Assembly: GCA_904502145.1 (NCBI GenBank)
Contig: CAJGDH010000137.1
Span: 1-5,271 of the forward strand
Origin: an uncultured Eubacterium sp.
Lineage (GTDB): Bacteria; Bacillota; Clostridia; Lachnospirales; Lachnospiraceae
DNA length: 5,271 nt
Reading direction: 5' to 3'
Shown one piece after another: positions 1 to 5,271 of this stretch. Within the stretch, counting starts at the first letter, position 1; each line of letters starts with the position of its first letter. Below the pieces are notes generated by a model. It was given only the letters and a program-made list of their open reading frames with translations, had not been told where the DNA came from and did not search any database. The position numbers and the translations under genes were made by a program.

Positions 1-1
1 A

Positions 2-226
2 AAATATCAGCCGGAACCGGCCCTGGTCTATTTTAAGGCTCCTTTCAAGACGAAGCTGGCGAGGGTCCTTCTGGCCCATTCCATTACCCTGACACCGGGG
101 ACCATCAGTGTTTCCGTGGAGGGTGACGAATTTTGTGTACACTGTCTGGACAGGACATTTTCCGAAGGGATAGAATCCTCGGATTTTGTCCGTATACTGC
201 ATAGACTGGAGGCGGATCTGCCATGA
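2..226 (+). CDS. mrpE: MrpE/MnhE (MbhA-like) antiporter subunit, C-terminal part only
   Basis: Partial gene cut by the left edge. The open frame gives 74 residues ending in TGA at 224-226. MrpE is a small membrane subunit of the Mrp Na+/H+ antiporter, with N-terminal membrane helices and a cytoplasmic C-terminal domain; only the end of the membrane part and that domain are here. The recognisable signature is the segment SITLTPGT (visible residues 27-34), which is highly conserved in MnhE/MrpE/MbhA proteins, followed by a short beta-rich stretch (ISVSVEGDEFCVHCLD) and a terminal amphipathic helix rich in Asp, Arg and Leu. Its stop overlaps the mrpF start in an ATGA, so the two are probably translationally coupled. 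It is the first gene of the visible group; the true start and promoter lie to the left. The family call is secure. The assignment to Mrp rather than an Mbh/Mbx-type complex depends on context. Confidence 0.93.
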   Translation, partial: KYQPEPALVYFKAPFKTKLARVLLAHSITLTPGTISVSVEGDEFCVHCLDRTFSEGIESSDFVRILHRLEADLP

Positions 227-540
227 ATTACACCACGGTATATAACTACGTTTTAATGGGCTGTATGCTGCTGCTTGCCCTCTACATCCTGATCGCCATT
301 GTCCGGTCCTTCCTCGGCCCGAAGATGTCGGACAGGATCATCGCGGTAAATATGATCGGTACCTTTACCATTTCGATCATCGCCATCCTTACCATCTACT
401 TTGGGGAGGATTACCTGGCGGATGTATGCCTGATCTATGCCATGATCAGCTTCCTGTCCGTAGTCCTGCTGTCCAAGATCTGGATGGGTGTATACAACGA
501 GAAGAAAGACAAGAAGACCATGGGAGGTGAAGAGGAATGA
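223..540 (+). CDS. mrpF: MrpF/MnhF (MbhB-like) antiporter subunit
   Basis: A 105-residue membrane protein, close to the usual MrpF length (about 90-100). Three hydrophobic helices are visible at about residues 8-28, 37-58 and 64-85, followed by a charged, cytoplasm-type tail rich in Lys and Glu (92-105). Family marks are the GP pair at 32-33, the DRIIAVNMIGT segment (37-47) and the Asp at 67 in the third helix (LADVCLIYA). In the family, MrpF belongs to the group of small subunits (E, F, G) packed together in the Mrp complex; it has no activity by itself. The ATG at 223 overlaps the mrpE stop (ATGA) and has GGAGG at 208-212, ten bases upstream, so the start is well supported. Its stop overlaps mrpG in the same way. 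Confidence 0.95.
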   Translation: MNYTTVYNYVLMGCMLLLALYILIAIVRSFLGPKMSDRIIAVNMIGTFTISIIAILTIYFGEDYLADVCLIYAMISFLSVVLLSKIWMGVYNEKKDKKTMGGEEE

Positions 541-875
541 TCAGACTGATTATCTCTGTCCTGCTGATGCTGGCAGGAATGTTCATGTTCTTTTTCGCCA
601 CCGTGGGTGTAAACAGATACAAATCCCTGAACCGTATCCATACCTCGGCCATGGGAGATACCCTGGGCCTTCTGTTCGTGATCCTCAGCCTGGTGGTCTG
701 GAGGGGCATCGATTTCACCTCCGGAAAACTGATCTGCGTGGTCCTGTTTTTCTGGCTTGCCAGCCCGGTTGCAGGACATATGATCGCAAGACTTATGGTG
801 GAGACGGACGAGGAACTGGGTGAGATCGAAGTGATCAGAAAAGACGGAAACGATACATCGGAAGATGAAGTTTAA
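537..875 (+). CDS. mrpG: MrpG/MnhG (MbhC-like) antiporter subunit
   Basis: A 112-residue membrane protein of normal MrpG size. Three helices are seen at about 3-24, 38-57 and 62-84, then an acidic cytoplasm-type tail (88-112). Family marks are VGVNRYKSLNRIHTSAMGDTLG (23-44), which contains the conserved Arg27, Arg33, His35 and Gly40-Asp41 positions, and the SPVAGHMIAR segment (76-85) with the conserved Pro and His. MrpG is a small structural subunit of the antiporter complex next to MrpE and MrpF. The ATG at 537 overlaps the mrpF stop (ATGA), and a near-perfect GGAGGTGA lies at 523-530 with six bases to the start, so the start is firm. Only 21 bases separate its TAA from the next gene, so it sits within the same transcript. 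Confidence 0.95.
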   Translation: MIRLIISVLLMLAGMFMFFFATVGVNRYKSLNRIHTSAMGDTLGLLFVILSLVVWRGIDFTSGKLICVVLFFWLASPVAGHMIARLMVETDEELGEIEVIRKDGNDTSEDEV

Positions 876-896
876 GTGAGAGATTGAGGGAAGAAG

Positions 897-1181
897 ATGA
901 AAGTATTTGAGATCGTATTATTGGCAGGTCTGATCCTGTGTGCCATCGCCTGTAATATCACGAAAAAACTGCTCCCTGCAGTGGTGATCTTCATGTCCTA
1001 CAGCATGATCATGTCGATCATCTGGATGATCCTCCAGTCTCCGGACCTGGCGATCACCGAAGCTGCGGTAGGTGCGGGAATCACCAGTATCCTGTTCTTT
1101 GTAACCCTCAAGAAGATCAACGGGATCGACGAGGAGCAGGAGAAGAATAAGGAGGCGGAAGATGAGCAGGATCAGGGATAA
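897..1181 (+). CDS. Stand-alone MbhD-like (DUF4040) subunit, equivalent to a C-terminal part of MrpA
   Basis: A 94-residue protein with three predicted helices (about 3-19, 25-46, 52-72) and a very acidic, Lys/Glu-rich tail (75-94). The diagnostic stretch is SPDLAITEAAVGAG (48-61), with Asp50 and Glu55. This is the hallmark of the MbhD/DUF4040 domain, which in Bacillus-type Mrp is fused to the C-terminus of the large MrpA subunit and in archaeal Mbh/Mbx complexes is a separate subunit D. Here it is separate. The domain is thought to contribute to the Na+ translocation region; that is family knowledge, not visible in the sequence. The ATG at 897 has GAGGG at 886-890 with six bases between. The last 20 bases overlap the next gene and encode its ribosome binding site within the acidic tail, a sign of coupled translation. 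Confidence 0.9.
   Translation: MKVFEIVLLAGLILCAIACNITKKLLPAVVIFMSYSMIMSIIWMILQSPDLAITEAAVGAGITSILFFVTLKKINGIDEEQEKNKEAEDEQDQG
1149..1155 (+). promoter_or_regulatory. Ribosome binding site for the MbhE-MrpB fusion gene
   Basis: AAGGAGG with six bases before the ATG at 1162. It lies inside the 3' end of the upstream MbhD-like gene. It is the strongest site near this gene and supports a start at 1162, so the long hydrophilic N-terminus is really translated. A second ATG at 1240 has a weaker GGGAG nearby (1232-1236). Confidence 0.8.
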
Positions 1182-2112
1182 TTATGAAAACAGCAGATGG
1201 CATACTGCCGAACAATGGATAAAGGGAGAGAGGGAGCCCATGGACGGTACCATGGAGATCGTACCCCCTCAGGAACCGGATTCCCGGGAGGATGAACCGA
1301 TCATCTCGGAAGAGAGACTGGAGAATACGGTGGGACGGTTCTTTAATCGTGTGAATTTCCTCTACAATATTTTCTCCGTGGTATTCTGCATCCTCCTGGT
1401 GGGGATCATGCTATGGTGCATCACCTTCATGCCGGAATTCGGCCGGCGGGACAACCCCGTCAACAATGAGGTGGCCCGCCGTTACGTGGAGAAAGGTCTT
1501 GAGGAGACCGGCGCCACCAACTTTGTCACGGGAATGATCCTGGATTACAGGGCATTTGATACTTTCGGAGAGTCCTGTGTCCTGTTTATCGCCACCATCT
1601 GTGTGCAGATCCTTCTCCGTCATGATGACAAGAAGGGGAATACCGTGGTGAACCGTGAACTTACCCGTCTGTCCAACGACAGGCTTTACGAACCCAAGAA
1701 TGACCCGATCCTTCAGAAGGTCACCTGTGTGCTTGTTCCCATGATCTTCATCTTCGGGATCTATATCATCCTGAACGGCCACCTGTCCCCCGGAGGAGGG
1801 TTTTCCGGAGGAGCTGTCCTGGGAGCGGGACTGATCCTCTACCTCAACGCCTTCGGCTTTGCGAAGACGGAGCGGTTCTTTACCAATAAAACATTCCGCG
1901 TCATTTCCTTATGCGCGCTTTCTTTCTACTGTATCGCCAAGAGTTATTCCTTCTACACCGGTGCCAACCACCTGGAAAGCGGGATCCCTCTTGGAACCCC
2001 GGGAGCGATCCTGTCCTCCGGACTGATCCTTCCCCTGAATATCTGTGTGGGCCTGGTAGTTGCCTGCACCATGTACGCATTCTACACCATGTTCCGTAAA
2101 GGAGGGTTCTGA
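1162..2112 (+). CDS. mrpB: Fused MbhE-like + MnhB/MrpB antiporter subunit
   Basis: A 316-residue protein, about twice the length of a plain MrpB (about 140). Three parts are visible. Residues 1-60 are hydrophilic, acidic and without clear homology. Residues about 65-155 resemble MbhE, the last domain of MrpA: one helix (69-90), a loop containing NFVTGMILDYRAFDTFGE (120-137) that strongly matches the conserved VTxxLLDxRAxDTLGE pattern, then a second helix (138-153). Residues about 183-316 are an MnhB/MrpB domain with HLSPGGGFSGGAVLGAG (207-223) and further helices at about 186-205, 243-265 and 283-309. In the antiporter these domains pack against MrpC and the large subunits and are implicated in the Na+ path (family knowledge). 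The start at 1162 is backed by AAGGAGG at 1149-1155 and overlaps the previous gene by 20 bases; an ATG at 1240 (residue 27) is a weaker alternative. The stop is one base from mrpC. Confidence 0.9.
   Translation: MSRIRDNYENSRWHTAEQWIKGEREPMDGTMEIVPPQEPDSREDEPIISEERLENTVGRFFNRVNFLYNIFSVVFCILLVGIMLWCITFMPEFGRRDNPVNNEVARRYVEKGLEETGATNFVTGMILDYRAFDTFGESCVLFIATICVQILLRHDDKKGNTVVNRELTRLSNDRLYEPKNDPILQKVTCVLVPMIFIFGIYIILNGHLSPGGGFSGGAVLGAGLILYLNAFGFAKTERFFTNKTFRVISLCALSFYCIAKSYSFYTGANHLESGIPLGTPGAILSSGLILPLNICVGLVVACTMYAFYTMFRKGGF
2100..2105 (+). promoter_or_regulatory. Ribosome binding site for mrpC
   Basis: AGGAGG, eight bases before the ATG at 2114, inside the last codons of the preceding gene. 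It rules out the longer reading from an ATG at 2060, which would overlap the upstream gene by 53 bases and add 18 residues unlike the MrpC family. A second ATG follows directly at 2117, giving Met-Met; 2114 has the better spacing. Confidence 0.8.
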
Positions 2113-2113
2113 T

Positions 2114-2494
2114 ATGATGGTTTTGATTTCGTCCCATCTGGAAGAGATGACGGCTATGATCCTGTTCGGGATCGGCTTTACCATGCTTCTGCTGCATAAA
2201 AACCTGATCAAAAAGATCCTGGGGCTGAATATCATGGACACGGCTGTCTACCTGTTCCTTACGGCCAAGGGATACATTTACGGTACACTGGTACCGATCT
2301 ATATTGAAGGCGTAAAGGATGCGTCGGCTTACGGAAACCCCATTCCCGACGGGCTGGTACTGACGGGTATCGTTGTTTCCGTCAGCTCCACCGCACTCAT
2401 GCTTTCACTGACCATACGGCTTTACGTCCGCTACCATACCCTTGATATCGACAGGATCGTAATGGAATGGAGAAAGGAGGAAGAGCTCTCGTGA
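2114..2494 (+). CDS. mrpC: MrpC/MnhC (MbhG-like, NuoK-related) antiporter subunit
   Basis: A 126-residue membrane protein related to NuoK of complex I, near the normal MrpC length (about 110-120). Helices are visible at about 12-27, 33-52 and 79-106. Family marks are LLHKNLIKKILGLNIMDTAVYLFL (26-49), matching the conserved first loop and second helix, and NPIPDGLVLTGIVVS (75-89), the equivalent of the usual PLPQALVLTAIVI signature. In the known complexes this subunit sits between MrpD and the MrpA/MrpB side and is thought to help pass charge across the interface. The start was taken at 2114, one base after the upstream stop, on the evidence of AGGAGG at 2100-2105. The last 35 bases carry the ribosome binding site of the next gene, and the stop overlaps its GTG start (GTGA). 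An unusual point is Asp79-Gly80 where most relatives I know have Gln-Ala. Confidence 0.94.
   Translation: MMVLISSHLEEMTAMILFGIGFTMLLLHKNLIKKILGLNIMDTAVYLFLTAKGYIYGTLVPIYIEGVKDASAYGNPIPDGLVLTGIVVSVSSTALMLSLTIRLYVRYHTLDIDRIVMEWRKEEELS
2475..2480 (+). promoter_or_regulatory. Ribosome binding site deciding a GTG start for the first MrpD-like gene
   Basis: AGGAGG ten bases before the GTG at 2491. The in-frame ATG at 2467 lies upstream of this site, so it could not use it, and has only a weak AGGA at 2453-2456. Using 2491 gives a GTGA overlap with the mrpC stop, in line with the ATGA overlaps at mrpE/F and mrpF/G. The longer reading would add the polar residues MEKGGRAL directly before a hydrophobic helix. 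Confidence 0.75.
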
Positions 2495-3999
2495 GTTTCA
2501 TTGTTAATTTTCCTTTCTTTACGATCATCCTGGCTATGTTCTCCGGAATCGTCTCTTCGGTGCTGGACGGGAAATGGGCCAAAAGGGTCTGTATCACCAT
2601 GCTCAGCATCGTGCTGATCCTGTCTTCCTGCGTCCTGTTCTACACGCTGAAAACAGGGGAGAGCTTCACCTATATGATGGGACATTTTCCCGCACCCTGG
2701 GGAAATGAGATCAGGGCGGGCATCCTGGAAGGATTCATGGCTGTCTTCTTCACCCTGATCATGATCCTCTCCGTTTTGAGCGGCCTGGGCAGGATCCATT
2801 CCGACGTGGAGCCCACCAAGATCAACATGTTCTTTGTCCTTACGGACATGCTGATGAGCTCCCTGCTGGCCATGATCTACACCAACGACCTTTTTACCGG
2901 TTATGTTTTTGTGGAGATCAATACCATCGCCACCTGCGGGATGATCATGATCCGCCAGAGCGGGCACAGGATCGTCGCGGCGATCCGGTATTTCGTCCTC
3001 TCCCAGATCGGTTCCGGTCTGTTCCTGATCGGTATCAGCCTTCTGTATGACATCACCGGCCAGCTTCTTATGGTTCCGGCCAGGGAACAGGTGGAACAGA
3101 TCATCGCGACGGGAAGCTATATGATCCCGTTTCTCCTGGTCGTAGGTCTGATCTCCATCGGTCTTGGGATCAAGAGCGGGCTCTACCCCTTCCACTCCTG
3201 GATCCCGGATACTTACGGGTATGCGACCCCGGCTGCCAGCGCGATCCTTTCCAGTCTGGTATCCAAGGGTTACATCATTCTTCTGATCAAAATCTATTTC
3301 CGGGTGTTCGGCTTTAAAAATGTACTCAATACCCACATCCCGGATATCCTGTTCGGCTTCGGCATCATTGCCATGATCATGGGATCGGTGGATGCCATCA
3401 GGCAGAAAGATGCCCGAAGGATGATCGCCTGTTCCTCTGTAGCCCAGATCGGATATATCTACATGGGAATCGGACTTGGGACCAGTGAGGGAATGGTTGC
3501 GGCCATCTTCCATATCCTGACCCACGCGGCAACCAAATCCATGCTCTTCCTGAGTGTTGCCTCCCTCTACGAGGCAGTGGGAGGGAAGACGGACTTCTAC
3601 AGCCTGCGGGGTGCCGGCTATAAAAACAAGATGGCGGGAGTGGCTTTCCTGATCGGTTCTCTTTCCATGGTAGGCTTCCCCATGTTATCCGGCTTTGTGT
3701 CAAAAGCATTCTTTGCTTCCGCGGCACTGGAAAGTCCGGGCAAGATGATCTTTACCCTGGGGGCTCTGGTAATTTCTACCACCTTAAATGCGGTATATTT
3801 CCTCAGGCTGGTTGTCAATATCTATGCCCTGCCCCAGAAAGGCGAGGCCCAGAGGGGACATTTCTTCCTCGAGCAGAGGTCTCCTTATACGAGGACAAAC
3901 AGCGTGGTATCGATCTTTCTGATCGCCCTGAACCTGTTTCTCGGCATGTTCTCCCCCCAGGTGGTGAATGTGATCGAGAGAGGTCTGGCGATGTTCTGA
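2491..3999 (+). CDS. mrpD: Proton-conducting antiporter subunit, MrpD/MbhH/NuoN-like (first copy)
   Basis: A 502-residue polytopic membrane protein, the usual MrpD length (about 490-500), of the family shared with NuoL/M/N of complex I. It is expected to have about 14 helices and to move protons. The key residues are present: Glu142 in helix 5 (YVFVEINT), Lys228 in the broken helix 7 (GIKSGLYPFHSWIPDTYGYATPAASA), Lys259 in helix 8 (SSLVSKGYI), Lys349 in THAATKSMLFL, and Lys405 in SGFVSKAFF. Glu142 and Lys228 correspond to the Glu and Lys shown essential in Bacillus MrpD. The segment DARRMIACSSVAQIGYIYMG (307-326) is the conserved helix 10/11 loop signature. GTG at 2491 is preferred over ATG at 2467 because the AGGAGG at 2475-2480 lies between them. 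Position directly after mrpC matches MrpD. A 31-base gap follows. It could equally be named MbxH/MbsH-like if the operon encodes a respiratory complex. Confidence 0.92.
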   Translation: MSFIVNFPFFTIILAMFSGIVSSVLDGKWAKRVCITMLSIVLILSSCVLFYTLKTGESFTYMMGHFPAPWGNEIRAGILEGFMAVFFTLIMILSVLSGLGRIHSDVEPTKINMFFVLTDMLMSSLLAMIYTNDLFTGYVFVEINTIATCGMIMIRQSGHRIVAAIRYFVLSQIGSGLFLIGISLLYDITGQLLMVPAREQVEQIIATGSYMIPFLLVVGLISIGLGIKSGLYPFHSWIPDTYGYATPAASAILSSLVSKGYIILLIKIYFRVFGFKNVLNTHIPDILFGFGIIAMIMGSVDAIRQKDARRMIACSSVAQIGYIYMGIGLGTSEGMVAAIFHILTHAATKSMLFLSVASLYEAVGGKTDFYSLRGAGYKNKMAGVAFLIGSLSMVGFPMLSGFVSKAFFASAALESPGKMIFTLGALVISTTLNAVYFLRLVVNIYALPQKGEAQRGHFFLEQRSPYTRTNSVVSIFLIALNLFLGMFSPQVVNVIERGLAMF

Positions 4000-4016
4000 C
4001 GGTGAATAATTCTCTT

Positions 4017-4021
4017 AGAGG
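4017..4021 (+). promoter_or_regulatory. Ribosome binding site for the second proton-conducting subunit
   Basis: AGAGG, nine bases before the ATG at 4031, in the 31-base gap after the preceding stop. It is weaker than most of the other sites in the operon. An out-of-frame ATG at 4025 is not used, because the conserved protein reads from 4031. Confidence 0.6.
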
Positions 4022-4030
4022 TTTAATGAT

Positions 4031-5271
4031 ATGAAACAGAATTACTGGCTGATCATTCCGGTTATCCTTCCCGTTATCTGCGGGTGCATCACCTTCTTGG
4101 CGGGCAGGAGAGGGAATGGTCGCAAAACAGCACATTTATGGATCATAGCGGCAGCACTGATGGAGTGTATCGCACTCATTCCCTGCTTCTATGCCCATGA
4201 GGGCCTGACCCTGTTTTACCTGACAGAATCCCTCCCGATCTGCCTTTCGGCAGACCTGGCCGGCAGGATCTTTGCCGGACTGATCGGGACAGTGATGACC
4301 CTGGTGTGCCTTTATTCTCTGGAATATATGTGCCACGATGAGCATGAGATGAGATTTTTCGGCTTCTTCTTTATGGTGGAGGGTATTCTCATCGGTCTGT
4401 GCTTCTCAGGAAATATCGTGACGTATTATCTGTTCTTTGAATGGATGACCCTGACCAGCATGCCATTGATCCTGCATGATCTGACTCATCAGGCCATCAT
4501 GGCAGGTCTCAAATATCTGTTCTATTCCGTGGCGGGGGCTTTTGCTGCCCTGTTCGGTATCTTTCTTCTGTCCCGGTACGGCGGGACGGGAGCTTTCAGT
4601 CCCGGCGGGATCATCGATCTGTCCCTGGTACACGGCAACGAAAAGATTGTGCTTCTTGCCGTGCTGATGACGGTTCTTGGATTCGGGACCAAAGCAGGTC
4701 TCTTTCCCATGCATGCCTGGCTTCCCACTGCCCATCCTGTGGCCCCCGGACCCGCCAGTGCCGTGATGTCCGGTATCATCACAAAGATGGGTGTACTGGG
4801 CATTCTGCGCTGTGTATATTATGTCGTAAAGCCGGAGATCATCCGGGGCACATGGGTACAGCATGTATGGATGTGCCTGACCCTTGTCACCGTATTTCTG
4901 GGTTCCATGATGGCCTACCGTGAACAGATCTTCAAAAAGAGGCTGGCTTATTCCACAGTCAGCCAGGTGTCCTACATCCTGTTTGGCCTGTCCCTTCTCA
5001 ATAAAACCGCATTTGCAGGAGCGATCCTTCATGTCGTCTTCCATTCCCTGGTCAAGGATACTTTATTCCTTGGCGCAGGTACGGTTATTCATCAGACCGG
5101 CCGCACCAGAATGGATGAGATGAGGGGAATCGGAAAGATGATGCCGGTTACCATATGGTGCTTTACCCTGGTCTCCATCACCTTGATCGGTATTCCGCCT
5201 ACCAGCGGCTTTTTAAGCAAATGGAACATCTGTATCGGAGCCCTGACTTCCAACGTAGGGGTCTTCTCCTG
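4031..5271 (+). CDS. Second proton-conducting antiporter-like subunit (MrpA N-terminal/MrpD/NuoL-like), incomplete at right edge
   Basis: An open frame of 413 residues running off the right edge. It belongs to the same proton-conducting family as the preceding protein but is clearly diverged from it, so this is not a recent duplication. Key residues are kept: Glu137 in helix 5 (YLFFEWMTLTSMPLILH), Lys221 in FGTKAGLFPMHAWLPTAHPVAPGPASA, Lys252 (GIITKMGVLG), Lys342 in HSLVKDTLFLGAG, and Lys397 in SGFLSKW. RLAYSTVSQVSYI (304-316) is the family loop signature. Helix 1 begins almost at once (6-24), which fits the ATG at 4031. The MbhD and MbhE domains that end a Bacillus-type MrpA are already encoded upstream, so I infer that this protein lacks them. 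It may be an MbxH'/MbsH'-like subunit, in which case a C-terminal lateral-helix extension could follow outside the window. Which subfamily it belongs to is not settled. Confidence 0.88.
   Translation, partial: MKQNYWLIIPVILPVICGCITFLAGRRGNGRKTAHLWIIAAALMECIALIPCFYAHEGLTLFYLTESLPICLSADLAGRIFAGLIGTVMTLVCLYSLEYMCHDEHEMRFFGFFFMVEGILIGLCFSGNIVTYYLFFEWMTLTSMPLILHDLTHQAIMAGLKYLFYSVAGAFAALFGIFLLSRYGGTGAFSPGGIIDLSLVHGNEKIVLLAVLMTVLGFGTKAGLFPMHAWLPTAHPVAPGPASAVMSGIITKMGVLGILRCVYYVVKPEIIRGTWVQHVWMCLTLVTVFLGSMMAYREQIFKKRLAYSTVSQVSYILFGLSLLNKTAFAGAILHVVFHSLVKDTLFLGAGTVIHQTGRTRMDEMRGIGKMMPVTIWCFTLVSITLIGIPPTSGFLSKWNICIGALTSNVGVFS

Noticed and set aside
488..823. A 111-residue + strand open frame overlapping mrpF and mrpG in another frame.
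   Set aside because: Arg/Pro/Gly-rich with no motif, and it shadows two well-recognised genes with good ribosome sites.
876..896. The 21-base gap after mrpG as a promoter site.
   Set aside because: It is too short for a promoter and is taken up by the GAGGG ribosome site of the next gene.
2060..2113. An 18-residue N-terminal extension of MrpC from an earlier ATG.
   Set aside because: It would overlap the end of the MrpB fusion and resembles no MrpC; AGGAGG at 2100-2105 points to 2114.
2431..3525. A 364-residue open frame on the minus strand opposite the first MrpD-like gene.
   Set aside because: It is very rich in Asp, His, Gly and Gln, has no domain pattern, and lies entirely across strongly conserved membrane proteins on the + strand. 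It is a by-product of the C/G-ending codons of the real genes.
4012..4020. CTCTTAGAG in the gap between the two large subunits, as a hairpin or terminator.
   Set aside because: Only four pairs with a one-base loop and no T-run; it cannot form a terminator, and AGAGG is better explained as the ribosome site.
4406..5044. A 212-residue open frame on the minus strand opposite the second large subunit.
   Set aside because: Same low-complexity His/Gly/Gln/Asp composition and no motif; the + strand carries an unbroken conserved frame with all family residues.

Overview
The window is a stretch of one polycistronic operon on the + strand. It encodes the membrane part of a multisubunit Mrp/Mnh-type cation/proton antiporter module. 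All eight coding regions face the same way and are packed tightly: four junctions overlap, one has a 1-base gap, and the two remaining gaps are 21 and 31 bases. No RNA gene, transposon, CRISPR array, promoter or terminator was found, and there is no gene-free stretch of 300 bases. Strong AGGAGG-like ribosome binding sites, roughly 50% GC, ATC/CTG-rich codon use and the protein sequences suggest a Gram-positive anaerobe of the Clostridia, perhaps Lachnospiraceae. The taxonomic call is inference.

Layout: 1-226 is the C-terminal end of MrpE (cut by the left edge). It is followed by MrpF (223-540), MrpG (537-875) and a small stand-alone MbhD/DUF4040 protein (897-1181). Next comes a fusion of an MbhE-like domain with an MnhB/MrpB domain (1162-2112), then MrpC (2114-2494), a first MrpD/NuoN-like proton-conducting subunit (2491-3999), and a second such subunit (4031 to the right edge, incomplete).

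How they work together: E, F, G, the MbhD/MbhE domains, B and C are small membrane subunits that in characterised Mrp and Mbh complexes build the Na+-handling part. The two large subunits carry the conserved glutamate and lysines of the proton half-channels. The order differs from the classic Bacillus mrpABCDEFG operon. MrpE-F-G come first, the C-terminal part of MrpA is carried by separate genes, and two large antiporter subunits stand side by side. As I recall them, the archaeal Mbx/Mbs operons, relatives of membrane-bound hydrogenase and complex I, follow the same order (A-B-C-D-E-G-H-H'). The window may therefore be the antiporter half of a larger ferredoxin-linked respiratory complex whose NuoB/C/D/H/I-like subunits would lie to the right of the window. 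That cannot be seen here. The alternative is a stand-alone Mrp-like antiporter.
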